Shown: positions 27,083 through 36,798, counted from the stretch's first letter. The stretch is 64,000 nt of DNA from Methylovirgula sp. (GCF_037200945.1 NZ_JBBCGP010000001.1:682001-746000); one strand, 5' to 3'. Program-made: numbers and translations. The notes: generated by a model not told the origin, from the sequence alone.

Positions 27083-27228
27083 GAGGGTCACGAAATTCGA
27101 GTCGAACGCCTGGAAAAAACACCGTTGCATCAGCCTTGACGGCTTGGATATCGGAACCAACTCGCAGGAGCAGGCACAGAACGCAGGAACAACCGTTAGG
27201 CGAGGATCCCCGCGAAAGGAGCAGCCTA

Positions 27229-27354
27229 ATGACCCCCAAAAATGAAAATGATGAACGCGAGGAAGCCCTTGTCGCATTTCTAGTACAATGTTCTGACCCA
27301 ACCGCTTCGCAAATCGCGGAATGGTTAAGGCTGTTGTTTCCCGCTGGCAACTGA
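27229..27354 (+). CDS. Very small hypothetical protein (41 residues)
   Basis: ATG 27229 lies eight bases after AAAGGAG, a strong ribosome-binding site. The peptide (MTPKNENDEREEALVAFLVQ then a second helix ASQIAEWLRLLFPAGN) is acidic then amphipathic. It has no relative I know. It lies between IS21-like repeats and an istA fragment, so it may be cargo or a remnant. The good initiation context is the main support. Confidence 0.35.
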   Translation: MTPKNENDEREEALVAFLVQCSDPTASQIAEWLRLLFPAGN

Positions 27355-27444
27355 CCCGGGATAGCCAGAAATTTCAACTGAGATTTGACCCATGTTTGAA
27401 CCTCTTCCCTGCTGCTTCAGTGGGGGGTCTTGGGAGTGATAGAC

Positions 27445-27543
27445 ATGGCGTTATTGGGCGTCATTCGACGCTGGGCTCTTCGGGATAAGCTGTCGATCCG
27501 CGAGATATCGCGGCGGACGGCATCGCCGGTCCTTCGGCTCTGA
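27445..27543 (+). pseudogene. IS21-family istA N-terminal fragment
   Basis: The ATG opens MALLGVIRRWALRDKLSIRE then ISRRT, the helix-turn-helix start of IstA transposases. After about 25 codons the similarity ends, where the sequence joins the acr3 fragment, and a TGA follows at 27541. Only the first few percent of istA remains, so the deletion or insertion junction is near 27517-27528. Confidence 0.7.
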
Positions 27544-27742
27544 TCGGCGCGAGCAATTCTTCGAGCTCGCGGTCGCGGTCGCCATCAGCCTGTTCGGATT
27601 CAACTCCGGCGCGGCGCTCGCAACTGTCGTCAGCGTATTGATCGAAGTACCGGTGATGCTGTCAATTGTCGCAATCGTCAATCGCTCGCGGCCCTGGTAC
27701 GAGCGTAATGCTTCGCAGGCAGCCATTGCGCGAGTTCGCGCG
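27528..27742 (+). pseudogene. acr3 arsenite-efflux gene, C-terminal remnant
   Basis: Reads GPSALIGASN, then after loss of one base at about 27558 continues FELAVAVAISLFGFNSGAAL and VEVPVML-like sequence, VAIVNRSRPWYER. This is the last part of an Acr3/ArsB-type arsenite carrier (final two membrane segments). The upstream four fifths are missing, replaced by the istA fragment. No stop separates it from arsH, so the remnant runs in frame into ArsH. Confidence 0.7.
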
Positions 27743-28459
27743 TTGGCTGATCTCGACGACCTTCCAAACGTCGATCCCGCTTCCTTTGCTTGTCCCGATC
27801 TAGATGCGCTGTACGCGCCGACGCCCGCTCATCCTCCACGCATTTTATTGCTCTACGGTTCGGTACGGGAACGTTCCTACAGCCGCTTCCTGACGGAGGA
27901 AGCCGCGCGTTTACTCAATGCGTCCGGCGCAGAAACGCGCATATTCAATCCGTCCGGCCTTCCGCTTCCCGGCGATGCGCCGATTGATCATCCAAAGATC
28001 GCAGAATTGCGTTCGCTTTCCGAATGGTCAGAAGGCCAGATTTGGTGCAGTCCGGAACGGCATGGCGCAATGAGCGGGATTATGAAAACGCAAATCGACT
28101 GGATTCCGCTTTCGCTCGGCGCAGTGAGGCCGACGCAAGGCAAGACGCTCGCGGTGATGCAAGTATCCGGCGGCTCGCAATCCTTCAACGCGGTCAATCA
28201 GATGCGTGTGCTCGGCCGCTGGATGCGCATGATCACGATCCCAAATCAGTCCTCCGTCGCAAAGGCTTACGAGCAGTTCGACGACGCAGGCCGGATGAAG
28301 CCGTCGCCCTATTACGACCGCGTCGTTGATGTGGTGGAGGAATTGGTGAAGTTCACGCTGCTCACGCGTGGCGTTTCGGCATATCTCACGAGCCGCTATA
28401 GCGAGCGCAAGGAGGAAGCGGAAAAGCTCGCCGCGCGGGTCAACCTACCCGCGATCTGA
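27743..28459 (+). CDS. arsH: ArsH, NADPH-dependent FMN oxidoreductase of arsenic operons
   Basis: About 238 residues from TTG 27743 (LADLDDLPNVDPASFACPDLD); the true start is uncertain because the frame is open further back into the acr3 remnant. Flavodoxin-like FMN site ILLLYGSVRERSYSR, then WCSPERHGAMSGIMKTQIDW and MQVSGGSQSFNAVNQMR, all typical ArsH. ArsH oxidises organic arsenicals such as methylarsenite and reduces flavin. It was probably co-transcribed with acr3 originally; with acr3 gone, its expression is doubtful. It is followed ten bases later by the chrA pseudogene. Confidence 0.88.
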   Translation: MADLDDLPNVDPASFACPDLDALYAPTPAHPPRILLLYGSVRERSYSRFLTEEAARLLNASGAETRIFNPSGLPLPGDAPIDHPKIAELRSLSEWSEGQIWCSPERHGAMSGIMKTQIDWIPLSLGAVRPTQGKTLAVMQVSGGSQSFNAVNQMRVLGRWMRMITIPNQSSVAKAYEQFDDAGRMKPSPYYDRVVDVVEELVKFTLLTRGVSAYLTSRYSERKEEAEKLAARVNLPAI

Positions 28460-28469
28460 AGGAAAATCC

Positions 28470-29700
28470 ATGCCGATCGCCACACAATCCGCCGAACAGA
28501 CGAGTGGCCCGGCCGGCTCACCGGTTGAGGTTTTGCGTGTCTTCACCAAACTCGGATTCACCTGTTTTGGCGGACCGATCGCTCATATCGGCTATTTCCG
28601 GGAGGAGTTCGTTGCGCGGCGGCGTTGGCTGGACGAGCAAGCCTACATAGACCTCGTCGCATTGTGCCAGTTCCTGCCAGGTCCTGCCAGGTCCTGCGAG
28701 CAGTCAGGTCGGGTTTTCGATCGGTCTCACGTGCGCGGGCTATCTTGGCGACCTGGCGGCATGGACTGGATTCACACTTCCGTCGGCTATCGCTCTTCTT
28801 CTGTTCGCCTATGGCGCGCGCGCCTTTGGCGGCCAAATCGCCACGGGCCTTTTACACGGCCTTAAGCTGGTAGCGGTGGCGATCGTTGCTCAGGCGGTTT
28901 TGGCAATGGCGCGCGCTTTCTGCCCCGATCGTACGCGGGCCTCGATCGCCGTTGTTGCGGCCGTGCTTCTACTCTTCAGTACCGTTTCGGCGGTACAGAT
29001 CGCCGCGATCGCGCTGGGCGGTGTTGCGGGCTTTTGGCTTTGTCGAGGTGAGTTGTCAGCGATGCCAGTGCGTATGGCTGTGCCAGTTTCTCGACAAGTC
29101 GGCTTGATAGCGCTTGCCGCATTTCTTCTATTGCTTATTGGGCTGCCCGTTCTGCATGTTCTCACTGGTTCACATAGCATTACGCTGTTTGATGCCTTCT
29201 ATCGATCAGGCGCACTGGTGTTCGGCGGAGGCCATGTGGTCTTGCCCTTGCTGCATGAAGCTGTCGTGGCGCCAGGATGGGTTCACAATGACACGTTCCT
29301 CGCTGGCTACGGAGCGGCGCAGGCCGTGCCGGGGCCGCTATTCACTTTCGCCGTTTACTTAGGAGCCGTTGCCGCTCCGTCGCCGCACGGTATAGTCGGG
29401 GGCATCATCGCCCTGATTGCCATTTTCCTTCCGGGTATTCTCGTGCTGATAGGCGCGTGCCTTTTTGGGAAGGCTTACGCCGTCGCGCGCCCGCACAAGC
29501 GATCATGCGCGGCATCAATGCTTCGGTCGTAGGATTGCTCGCCGCTGCGCTCTACGACCCGATTTGGACAAGCGCGATCAAAACACGCGGAGACTTTGGC
29601 GTTGCTCTCCTGGGCTTTGTGCTTTTAACCGTCTGGCGCTCACCGCCGCTCATAGTGGTTTGATAGGCGCCATTTGCGGATTAATGCTGACCCTTCTTTA
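28470..29700 (+). pseudogene. chrA: chrA chromate transporter, several frameshifts
   Basis: It begins with a good start and the ChrA N-terminal domain (FTKLGFTCFGGPIAHIGYFREEFV, RRRWLDEQAYIDLVALCQFLPGP). A perfect 10-base tandem duplication (28677-28686 repeated at 28687-28696) shifts the frame there. The proper frame resumes in VGFSIGLTCAGYLGDL and covers the second half (SGALVFGGGHVVLPLLHEAVV, GYGAAQAVPGPLFTFAVYLGA). Further shifts lie near 29490 and 29660, where the last segments (GINASVVGLLAAALYDPIW) change frame. ChrA exports chromate across the inner membrane; this copy cannot make a full protein. Confidence 0.88.
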
Positions 29701-29804
29701 GCGCCCCTCGTTCACGCCGATAGCTCTATGCGTGTAGAGAAATCGAAGACGATCCAAAGGACCAAATAAACGTGACGACAAGTCTGTGGCGTCTGGCTGA
29801 CCGC

Positions 29805-30548
29805 TAAAGGCTCGCGATAGTCATTCGTAGGCCGGCGGCCAGCAGCAATATCCCCAGAACGATCCTCAGTATTTGCGGGTGCAGGCGATAGGCTCCGATT
29901 CAAGAGCCGAGGAGTGCGCCTACGCCCACCGCTATAAGCCAAAGCGGCAATTGGCTTGGGAACGTGCGGACCGTTGCCCCACATGCCAGCGAGCGCGACA
30001 GCCGAGTTCATAAGATTGAACATCGAAGATATTGCGGAAGCCTGCCGCGTCTCTGTCCATCGGAATGTCAGGATGACCGGCGCGAGGAAAATTCCTCCAC
30101 CTACCCCAGTGATCCCGGAAACGAGTCCGATTGCCCCGCCTGTTAATAGCGAAAAACGGAACGGCGGTTCATGCGGCGTGGTTAAATCATCTTTGCAAGC
30201 CGTCCGCGCCGAGCGAAACATTAGCCCGGCAGCGATCAGCAAAAGCACGCCAACAACCGGCTGATAAAGCGCGGCAGAAAGATTGATCGCTCCGCCCACG
30301 AGCGAGAACGGTGCGCCCAAAATTGCGAACGGATAGCATGTCCGCCACGTCATCAATCCTGCTTGATAAAATCGAATACAGCTTATCGCCGCGACGAGAA
30401 TGTTGAGCGCGAGTGCCGTGGGCTTGATGATGCTATGGCTATAGCCGAGCAGCCCCATCAAAGCGACGTAGCCGGTGCCACCCGCTTGCCCCACTGCTGT
30501 ATAAAGAAATGCGATGATTGCGAAAAGCGCGAGTAGCAATACGGACAT
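29805..30548 (-). pseudogene. TauE/SafE-family sulfite/anion exporter, frameshifted C terminus
   Basis: The first 215 or so residues are a normal TauE/SafE membrane protein (AVGQAGGTGYVALMGLLG, TGGAIGLVSGITGVGGGIFLAPVILTF). At about 29930 the frame shifts: the expected end (IAVGVGALLGS ... LRIVLGILLLAAGLR) lies in another frame that also meets an in-frame TGA. The open frame instead runs on as Arg/Pro-rich sequence with no similarity. It lies opposite to chrA, and the pair fits a decayed oxyanion-resistance set. Confidence 0.8.
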
Positions 30549-30977
30549 TCATCGCCATTAGCAGCCGATGGCGCAGGCGTCATCTCACCAGAGTCATTGC
30601 CTGGGCTTAAATTCAGTTCGGGGCCAATCTCTGCAACCGGCTTTCCTCAAACCTATGCCCGGTTCCGAGGACGGCCTCAAGCGCCGTGAACGGCGATGAC
30701 GGGCGCTTCGCGGACGTAACGCGCTTACGCAAGGGGCCACAGCTGCTTTTCTGCTCTCAAGAGGCCCGGGTGATCCGCAATCACATCGGCTATAGCAGCC
30801 AGTTTGACCGTAACTCTTCCCAAAAACGGTCGGTCGGACGACCCTGACCAAAAGCTCGGAAGATATCAAAATCGGAAGCAGCCCATCATCAGCGTTTGTG
30901 CGCGCAAAAAGGCCGCCGCGGGGATACGCTCAAAGCGGCAAGAGCCAAGATGATCTCACGATAAATAAACAACCTCT
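30549..30977. other. Gap between metal-resistance remnants and the Nit1C operon
   Basis: 429 bases with no gene I can support; small frames give Arg/Pro-rich sequence. As the region downstream of a long minus-strand operon it should contain its transcription end, but no clear hairpin with a T-run was seen on that strand. Confidence 0.4.
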
Positions 30978-33161
30978 TCACACCACCGATACCAAGGCGT
31001 CCGCCCGATTCTGGCCGCAGTGCGTCCCTCGCCTCTCGAGAAAAACTAAGACGTCGGCTGCAATCTCCGATACGCTCGTCCCCGGACCATAGACTGCCTG
31101 TACGCCCAGCGCCTCGAGCGCCGGCCCATCCGTCGGTGGGATAATGCCACCGCAGATCAACATGATGTCGCGGGCCCCTTCAGCCTTCAGAGCTGCATTC
31201 AAGGCCGTAACAAGAGCTTTGTGGCCGCCGGCGTGGCTCGAAACTCCGATCACATCGACCTCTTTCGAGGCAGCCCAGCGCGCGATCTCCGTGGCGTCGC
31301 TAAACAACGCCGCGATATCGACGTCAAAACCCCAATTCTTAAACATGCCGGCGAGGACCTTCATGCCCCGATCGTGACCGTCCTGACCGAGCTTCGTGAG
31401 CAGGATCCGCGGTGCTCTTTCTTTGCGTTCGACAAATCGCCCGATCTTCTCGCGAATGCCCGGCACATGGCGGTCCGGGGTTTCGACCGAAGGGACAAAT
31501 TTGAGGGAATAGGCACCAGCTTGATGCCGTTGAAACACATCGGCGAGCGCGCTCGAGACTTCGCCGACGGTCGAGCGGACCGCCATTGCCTTGATGGAAA
31601 GATCCAGCAGGTTCCCCTCGCCGCTTGACGCGGCCTCCCGCAGAGCCGCCAGCGCTTGAACAACTGCACCTTCGTCACGCGCCGCGCGGACGGATGCCAA
31701 CCGCTCAGCCTGCTGCCCGCGTACGTGCGACGCCTCAATCTCACGGATGTCGACGAGAGACGGATCGACCGCGCAATATTGGTTGACGCCGACAATGACA
31801 TCTTGCCCATTATCGATGCGTGCTTGTCGTAGGGCAGCCGCTTCCTCAATCTTCGATTGCGGGATGCCAAGCTCAATCGCTTTCGTCATCCCCCCAAAGG
31901 CTTCAATCTCATGAATGAGGTCTCGCGCGGCGGCCGCGACATCGGCTGTCAGGCGTTCGACGTAGAAAGATCCACCGAGAGGATCCACCACGCGCGGGAT
32001 ACCGGATTCTTCTCCCAGTATAAGCTGGGTGTTGCGGGCGGTGCGCGCCGCCTGCGCGCTCGGAAGGGCGAGCGCCTCGTCGAAGCTGTTCGTATGCAAG
32101 GACTGCGTTCCGCCGAGAACGGCGGCCATCGCCTCGATCGTGGTGCGGATGATATTGTTATTGGGTTCCTGCTGCGTCAGCGACGCGCCGGATGTCTGGC
32201 AATGCGTGCGCAGCCGGCTGCTTTCCGGCAACTTCGGCGCGAACTGCGCCATCAATTCCGCCCAGAGAAGTCGCGCGGCCCGCAGCTTGGCGATCTCCAT
32301 GAAGAAATCCATGCCGATGCCGAAGAAGAACGACAGGCGCGGCGCGAAGTCGTCGATATCCAGCCCCGCCGCGACAGCGGTTCGAACGTATTCGAGCGCG
32401 TTGGCAAGCGTAAACGCCAGTTCCTGCGTCGCGGTCGCGCCCGCCTCGTGCATGTGGTAGCCGGAAATCGAGATCGCATTGAACCGCGGCATCTCGCGGC
32501 TGACGTGCCCGACCACATCCGAAACGATCCGCATGGAGGGCTGAGGCGGATAGATGTACGTATTGCGGACGAGAAATTCTTTCAGGATGTCGTTCTGGAT
32601 CGTGCCCGAAAGCTCACGGCTGCCGACCCCGCTTTCCCGCGCGGCGACGATAAAGGCGGCGAAAACCGGAAGAACGGCACCGTTCATCGTCATCGAGACG
32701 CTCGTGCGGGCGAGCGGGATGCTGTCGAAGAGGATTTTCATATCCTCGACCGTGTCGATCGCGACGCCCGTTTTTCCGACATCCTCCTCGACGCGTGGAT
32801 CGTCGCTATCGTAACCGCGCTGCGTCGGCAGATCGAAAGCGACAGAGAGCCCCGTCTGCCCGGCGGCGAGGTTACGCCGAAAGAAAGCATTCGACTCTTC
32901 AGCCGTCGCGAATCCGGAATATTGCCGGATGGACCAGGGCTGGTTGGCATACATCGTCGCGCGGGCACCGCGAAGGAACGGTGCCGAACCAGGCATTGAA
33001 TCGACCGCGTCGAGCCCATCAAGGTCCGCTTTCGTATAAAGCGGCTTTATCTCGATCCCTTCCGGCGTTCTGACACCAAGCCCGGCGGGATCTGCTCCCT
33101 TCAGCTCCGCGCTCGCCCGAGCGAGCCAACGATCAAGTTCAGCTTCGAGGTCTTTCATCAC
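30978..33161 (-). CDS. scpA: Methylmalonyl-CoA mutase, B12-dependent
   Basis: 727 residues in one chain, the length of the single-subunit (ScpA/BhbA) type. It interconverts succinyl-CoA and (R)-methylmalonyl-CoA using adenosylcobalamin. RATMYANQPWSIRQYSGF holds the Tyr and Arg typical of methylmalonyl rather than isobutyryl mutases. The TIM barrel continues GLSVAFDLPTQRGYDSDDPRV. The C-terminal B12 domain has the DxHxxG motif in LGQDGHDRGMKVLAG. Its start overlaps the stop of the LnmK-like gene by four bases, so it is the last gene of the Nit1C-containing operon, an unusual home for this enzyme. The last residues (RGTHCGQNRADALVSVV) are not typical. Confidence 0.93.
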   Translation of the reverse strand: MMKDLEAELDRWLARASAELKGADPAGLGVRTPEGIEIKPLYTKADLDGLDAVDSMPGSAPFLRGARATMYANQPWSIRQYSGFATAEESNAFFRRNLAAGQTGLSVAFDLPTQRGYDSDDPRVEEDVGKTGVAIDTVEDMKILFDSIPLARTSVSMTMNGAVLPVFAAFIVAARESGVGSRELSGTIQNDILKEFLVRNTYIYPPQPSMRIVSDVVGHVSREMPRFNAISISGYHMHEAGATATQELAFTLANALEYVRTAVAAGLDIDDFAPRLSFFFGIGMDFFMEIAKLRAARLLWAELMAQFAPKLPESSRLRTHCQTSGASLTQQEPNNNIIRTTIEAMAAVLGGTQSLHTNSFDEALALPSAQAARTARNTQLILGEESGIPRVVDPLGGSFYVERLTADVAAAARDLIHEIEAFGGMTKAIELGIPQSKIEEAAALRQARIDNGQDVIVGVNQYCAVDPSLVDIREIEASHVRGQQAERLASVRAARDEGAVVQALAALREAASSGEGNLLDLSIKAMAVRSTVGEVSSALADVFQRHQAGAYSLKFVPSVETPDRHVPGIREKIGRFVERKERAPRILLTKLGQDGHDRGMKVLAGMFKNWGFDVDIAALFSDATEIARWAASKEVDVIGVSSHAGGHKALVTALNAALKAEGARDIMLICGGIIPPTDGPALEALGVQAVYGPGTSVSEIAADVLVFLERRGTHCGQNRADALVSVV

Positions 33162-34066
33162 CCTCTCCCGCGATTTTGGCTAAAGACCCTGTGGGTAAAA
33201 ACATCCGCAAGGATTTGACCATCTTCGACACGTTCGACGCGGCACCAGTGTTTGAAACCGTCTTCGGTCTCCTTCATCGACTGAAGGAGAATCGCGACTC
33301 GCTCACCGATTTCGATATTGCCGCGAAACACAATCTCCCGCTGTGTTGTAGTCGGAAGCAAATTGACGTCGTGCCAGAATTCCCACTCCGCCCGGTCGGC
33401 AAACGCCTGAAACGTCGCGCAATAGAGAAAACCCGCGCCGTTAAAGTCCTGCGACGGGCTCGGGTTGATCTCGTGCCGGAAGAGCTGGCGCCCGTCGACG
33501 CGCGCGAAGCCCATATGTGCACTCCATTGGTCGCTGCGCACCGCCGCGGCGTCATTGACGAGGCGCGTCGCGTCTTCGCCCGGCGCAACCGGGGGCAACC
33601 CGGGGATATCGACGCGGACAATCGAACGATTGCGTCCCGTCACCGTGCGCTTCACAAATACCGAGACGAGTTCGACGCTGCCGATGAAATCGCGACCCAG
33701 AAACAGCCGGTGGAAGCTGCGAAACTGAGTCCTGGACAAGCGCATGAGTTCGCTCGCGATCTCCAGCGGATCGTTCTCCTGCGCTGCGGCCAGATTGAGA
33801 TTTCGTAACGAGACCGCGTTGAAAGCCGCGTAAACGGCGCGGCCATCCGAATCTTGAAAGTCCGGCACCGAGCGGCCCGCGGCTCTCGCCAGCATCTGCC
33901 AATGGCGATGGCCGAGCTCCTTCAGCAACCAGGTCTCCGAAATGCCGCCGATCGCGAGATGCGGCATCCCAAGAATGATCGTGTCATCCGCTGTTGCGGT
34001 CGCCTGCGCGCGGATCCGGCTTTCCGAAATCGTGTCGAGCGGTAAAACGTGAAGTGTGCCGGTCAT
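33158..34066 (-). CDS. LnmK/Pnap_2097-like double-hotdog acyltransferase/decarboxylase
   Basis: 302 residues. The ATG at 34066 overlaps the stop of the flavin-oxidoreductase gene (ATGA). Two hotdog-like halves are suggested by IILGMPHLAIGGISETWLLKELGHRHW and by GRQLFRHEINPSPSQDFNGAGFLYCATFQAFADRAEW. LnmK of the leinamycin pathway loads methylmalonyl-CoA onto an acyl carrier protein and decarboxylates it to a propionyl unit with a Tyr nucleophile; a Tyr in GRAVYAAFNAVSL is a candidate here. The call rests on the overall pattern and on the next gene being methylmalonyl-CoA mutase. No acyl carrier protein gene is in the window. An unrelated hotdog thioesterase is possible. Confidence 0.6.
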   Translation of the reverse strand: MTGTLHVLPLDTISESRIRAQATATADDTIILGMPHLAIGGISETWLLKELGHRHWQMLARAAGRSVPDFQDSDGRAVYAAFNAVSLRNLNLAAAQENDPLEIASELMRLSRTQFRSFHRLFLGRDFIGSVELVSVFVKRTVTGRNRSIVRVDIPGLPPVAPGEDATRLVNDAAAVRSDQWSAHMGFARVDGRQLFRHEINPSPSQDFNGAGFLYCATFQAFADRAEWEFWHDVNLLPTTTQREIVFRGNIEIGERVAILLQSMKETEDGFKHWCRVERVEDGQILADVFTHRVFSQNRGRG

Positions 34067-35340
34067 CAGGCGTAGGCCCTCACGGCGTTCGATGCATCGA
34101 GAGCGCGCTGGTATTTCTCGATCGTATTGGCAAGATAAAGGGAGTCGCGCGCGACGCCGGAGAACCGGCCGGACCCCCAAGTATGAAGCCAGGGCAATCC
34201 GACGAAGTAGAGCCCATCGAGTTGCGTGACGCCACGCTTGTGAACAGGCGCGCCGCGGCCGTTGAAGACAGGCGCATCAAGCCAGCGAAAGTCCGGCCGG
34301 AACCCAATGCACCAGATGACACTAGCAATGCCTGTCCGACTCAGGATCAATCGCGTCCTGTGCTGCAGGGGTTGCCACACGGGCTTGTAGGTGCTGGGAG
34401 GCGGCGCCTCGATCTTCGCCGCTGCGATGTGTTTGTCGATGGCCGCGTTGATGTTGTTATAAATCTCGTCGGCGCGGTCGAGGCTTTCCGCCAAGTTGTC
34501 GTCGAACGCCACGGCGTCCTCATCGACACCGAGCAGACGGCCGTAAAGCTCCATTCCCTCCAGAGCGAATTTGCGGAGGTCGATGTCTCTGCCCCCATCG
34601 CGCCCGGTAACATAATGATTGGTATTGTCGCGTACGCCGTCGCGAAGCGGATGCTCATCCACCGGCATTTCATAATGACCCATGTCGGCGAGCCAATCGA
34701 CGACATCGCGGCCCCGGTAAAACCGCGCGCAACGCGGCGCATCACCGACGGCCAAGTGAACCTTGCGGCCGGCGATGTGCAGATCCTCGGCGACCTGCGC
34801 GCCCGATTGCCCCGATCCCACCACGAGAACTGCGCCTTCCGGCAGTTGATCTGCGTTTTTATATTCCGCCGAATGGATCTGCAGCACGTCATTTGGTAGA
34901 CGCTCGGCAGCGCGCGGGATGATCGGCTCATGATAGCCGCCGGATGCGACGACGACCTGATCGGCCGTGATCTTGCCGGTTGACGTCACAACCTCAAACC
35001 CGCCGTCAGGCAGACCCTTGACGCTCTCGACCGTCACGCCTTCAAGGATCGGGGCTCTCACCGAACTGGCGAAGCCCTCAAGGTAGGCGATGATCTCGTC
35101 TTTCCTCATGAACCCGTGCGGGTCGCTGCCTTTGTAATTCCAGCCGGGCAACAGGCATTGCCAGTTGGGGGTCACGAGGCAGAAATTATCCCAGCGCTGC
35201 GTCGACCAGGTGTGCATCGCGCGGCGCTTTTCAAAGATGATGTGATCGATATGGCGCTGGCTCAGGTAATAACTGACGGAGAGGCCCGCCTGACCGCCGC
35301 CAATGATCGCCACAGGATAATGAGAGGTGGAGCTACGCAT
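34066..35340 (-). CDS. Nit1C flavin-dependent oxidoreductase (MSMEG_0569 family)
   Basis: 424 residues. The N-terminal FAD Rossmann motif IIGGGQAGLSVSYYL (residues about 12-26) and a second dinucleotide motif VLVVGSGQSGAQVAEDL near 170 show a two-domain flavoprotein monooxygenase-like enzyme. HTWSTQRWDNFCLVTPNWQCLLPG and VIWCIGFRPDFRWLDAP are characteristic of the Nit1C-linked group. Its true reaction is unknown; an NAD(P)H-dependent oxygenation of a nitrogen compound is usually assumed. It lies 14 bases after the MSMEG_0570-like gene and overlaps the LnmK-like gene. Confidence 0.88.
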   Translation of the reverse strand: MRSSTSHYPVAIIGGGQAGLSVSYYLSQRHIDHIIFEKRRAMHTWSTQRWDNFCLVTPNWQCLLPGWNYKGSDPHGFMRKDEIIAYLEGFASSVRAPILEGVTVESVKGLPDGGFEVVTSTGKITADQVVVASGGYHEPIIPRAAERLPNDVLQIHSAEYKNADQLPEGAVLVVGSGQSGAQVAEDLHIAGRKVHLAVGDAPRCARFYRGRDVVDWLADMGHYEMPVDEHPLRDGVRDNTNHYVTGRDGGRDIDLRKFALEGMELYGRLLGVDEDAVAFDDNLAESLDRADEIYNNINAAIDKHIAAAKIEAPPPSTYKPVWQPLQHRTRLILSRTGIASVIWCIGFRPDFRWLDAPVFNGRGAPVHKRGVTQLDGLYFVGLPWLHTWGSGRFSGVARDSLYLANTIEKYQRALDASNAVRAYA

Positions 35341-35354
35341 TCAAATCTCCTGCG

Positions 35355-35642
35355 TCATTCTTCAAAGGAAATGATGTTGACTTCGGGATGTGGGTGATCG
35401 ACGAACGCGCGCGCCGCATCCTCGATTCGTGCGCGCTGCTTCAAGGCGCGCGAACAAGGCTTGCCGTATTTTGCGCGAACGCGATCGCTGGCGATCGTCA
35501 GCGCGATACGGCTGCGCTCGAGAAAATCTGCGAGCCTGTAGCTCGTACCGGGGACGAAATAGTCCTTAATCACCAACGATGGCGAGTAGCAGCTTTCGAC
35601 GGAGCCGTCGGGCCAGCGAATGTTGAACCGCATTTCAGGCAT
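35355..35642 (-). CDS. Nit1C small protein (MSMEG_0570 family)
   Basis: 95 residues: MPEMRFNIRWPDGSVESCYS then SLVIKDYFVPGTSYRLADFLERSR. This is a conserved small protein confined to Nit1C-type clusters and labelled a nitrogen-starvation response protein in other genomes. There is no catalytic motif. It starts eight bases inside the end of the glycosyltransferase gene, so translation is coupled. Its job in the cluster is unknown; a binding or scaffold role would be guesswork. Confidence 0.85.
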   Translation of the reverse strand: MPEMRFNIRWPDGSVESCYSPSLVIKDYFVPGTSYRLADFLERSRIALTIASDRVRAKYGKPCSRALKQRARIEDAARAFVDHPHPEVNIISFEE

Positions 35643-36798
35643 TGCATGTCTCTTTTATGATGGCATATTGGCCGAGGTGCGCTTCCGCGACCTGAGACCA
35701 ATCAAACTGCGCCGCGCGCTCGATACCGAGTTGGCGAAAACGTCCATGGCGTTTTGGATGCAAAGCGGCCTGCATGGCGTCGGCGATGCTCGCCGGGTCG
35801 TTGGGCTCGCACCACAACACATCTGAATCGGTCAGGTATTCCGTGAACGGCGCCATGCGAGAGACAATCGCGGGTGTGCCGCTTGCCATCGCTTCGAGGA
35901 CGACGAGGCCGAAACCTTCTTTCACCGAAGGGAAGACCAGCGCCGTCGACGTACGATAAAGCGGCGGCATCAAGGCCTGCGGCAGTGGACCGGTTCGGAT
36001 CACCGCGGACTCGGGCAGGCCGCTCTCGGCAAGAGCCTCGGAAAAGCGAATTTGATAGGCGGTGTGGTCGAGCAGCGAAGCGCCACCGGCGATAACGAGA
36101 CGTGCCGCAGGATGTTGCGCCAAGAGCAATTTGAATGCTTCGAGAATCCGCAGAGTGTTCTTGCGCTCCTCGACGCCGCCGACCGCGAGGAAGATTGGCG
36201 CGTTTGAGACAAGGCCCAGTCGCCCGCGTAAGGCGATGTCGCTCCTGTCAGGGGTCGGCGAGAAGCGCGCTGAATCGACGCCATTTCCGACAACGTCAGT
36301 GTCCCGCTTCCAAGTGTTCCGGAGCCAATCGCGCCACAGCCCGCTGACGGTCAACAGAACATCCGCCGCTTCGATCGAGCGGCGCTGCAAGGCGGCGAGG
36401 CGCGCGTCCGCAAAGTCATCGACGTGATGCACGGTGCGGACAAAGCCGGCGATCCTGCCTTGTGCTTTGAGAGTCGCAAGCACGTTCCCGGAGATGCCGT
36501 CCTGGGCGTGCCAGACGTCGAAGTCGTCCCGCGTGGCGGAGAAATAATCCAAATAATCCGCGACGCGCTGCTCGACCATGGCCAGGACACCCGGGCGGCT
36601 CGGGGCAACGGGAATGCAGCGCGTCTCACAAAGCGTCGGGCGAAAAAAGCCGCTCCCCGTTGCGTCGGGCGCGAAGACCGTCACGCGATGGCCGAGACGC
36701 GTCAGCGCGTCCGCAAGCTCCAGGGTATGAACCACACCGCCGCGCGGATTTGTGGAATGCGTCAGAAGCGCGACGCGCAGCGGCGGGACGGCGCTCAT
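35635..36798 (-). CDS. Nit1C-associated GT4-like glycosyltransferase (MSMEG_0565 family)
   Basis: 387 residues from the ATG overlapping the previous stop (ATGA) at 36798; a longer frame upstream is a shadow. GT-B fold: N-terminal LTHSTNPRGGVVHTLELADALTRLGHRV, HAQDGISGN, NGVDSARFSP, then the donor-binding site FPSVKEGFGLVVLEAMASGTPAIV with the paired Glu of GT4 enzymes. It transfers a sugar from a nucleotide donor to an unknown acceptor. It is present in the Nit1C operon of mycobacteria and rhizobia, and implies that the cluster makes or modifies a glycosylated molecule. Confidence 0.87.
   Translation of the reverse strand: MSAVPPLRVALLTHSTNPRGGVVHTLELADALTRLGHRVTVFAPDATGSGFFRPTLCETRCIPVAPSRPGVLAMVEQRVADYLDYFSATRDDFDVWHAQDGISGNVLATLKAQGRIAGFVRTVHHVDDFADARLAALQRRSIEAADVLLTVSGLWRDWLRNTWKRDTDVVGNGVDSARFSPTPDRSDIALRGRLGLVSNAPIFLAVGGVEERKNTLRILEAFKLLLAQHPAARLVIAGGASLLDHTAYQIRFSEALAESGLPESAVIRTGPLPQALMPPLYRTSTALVFPSVKEGFGLVVLEAMASGTPAIVSRMAPFTEYLTDSDVLWCEPNDPASIADAMQAALHPKRHGRFRQLGIERAAQFDWSQVAEAHLGQYAIIKETCNA

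Noticed and set aside
31857..32999. 380-residue plus-strand frame opposite the mutase gene
   Set aside because: Arg/Asp/Gly-rich shadow of the GC-rich methylmalonyl-CoA mutase gene; no family pattern.
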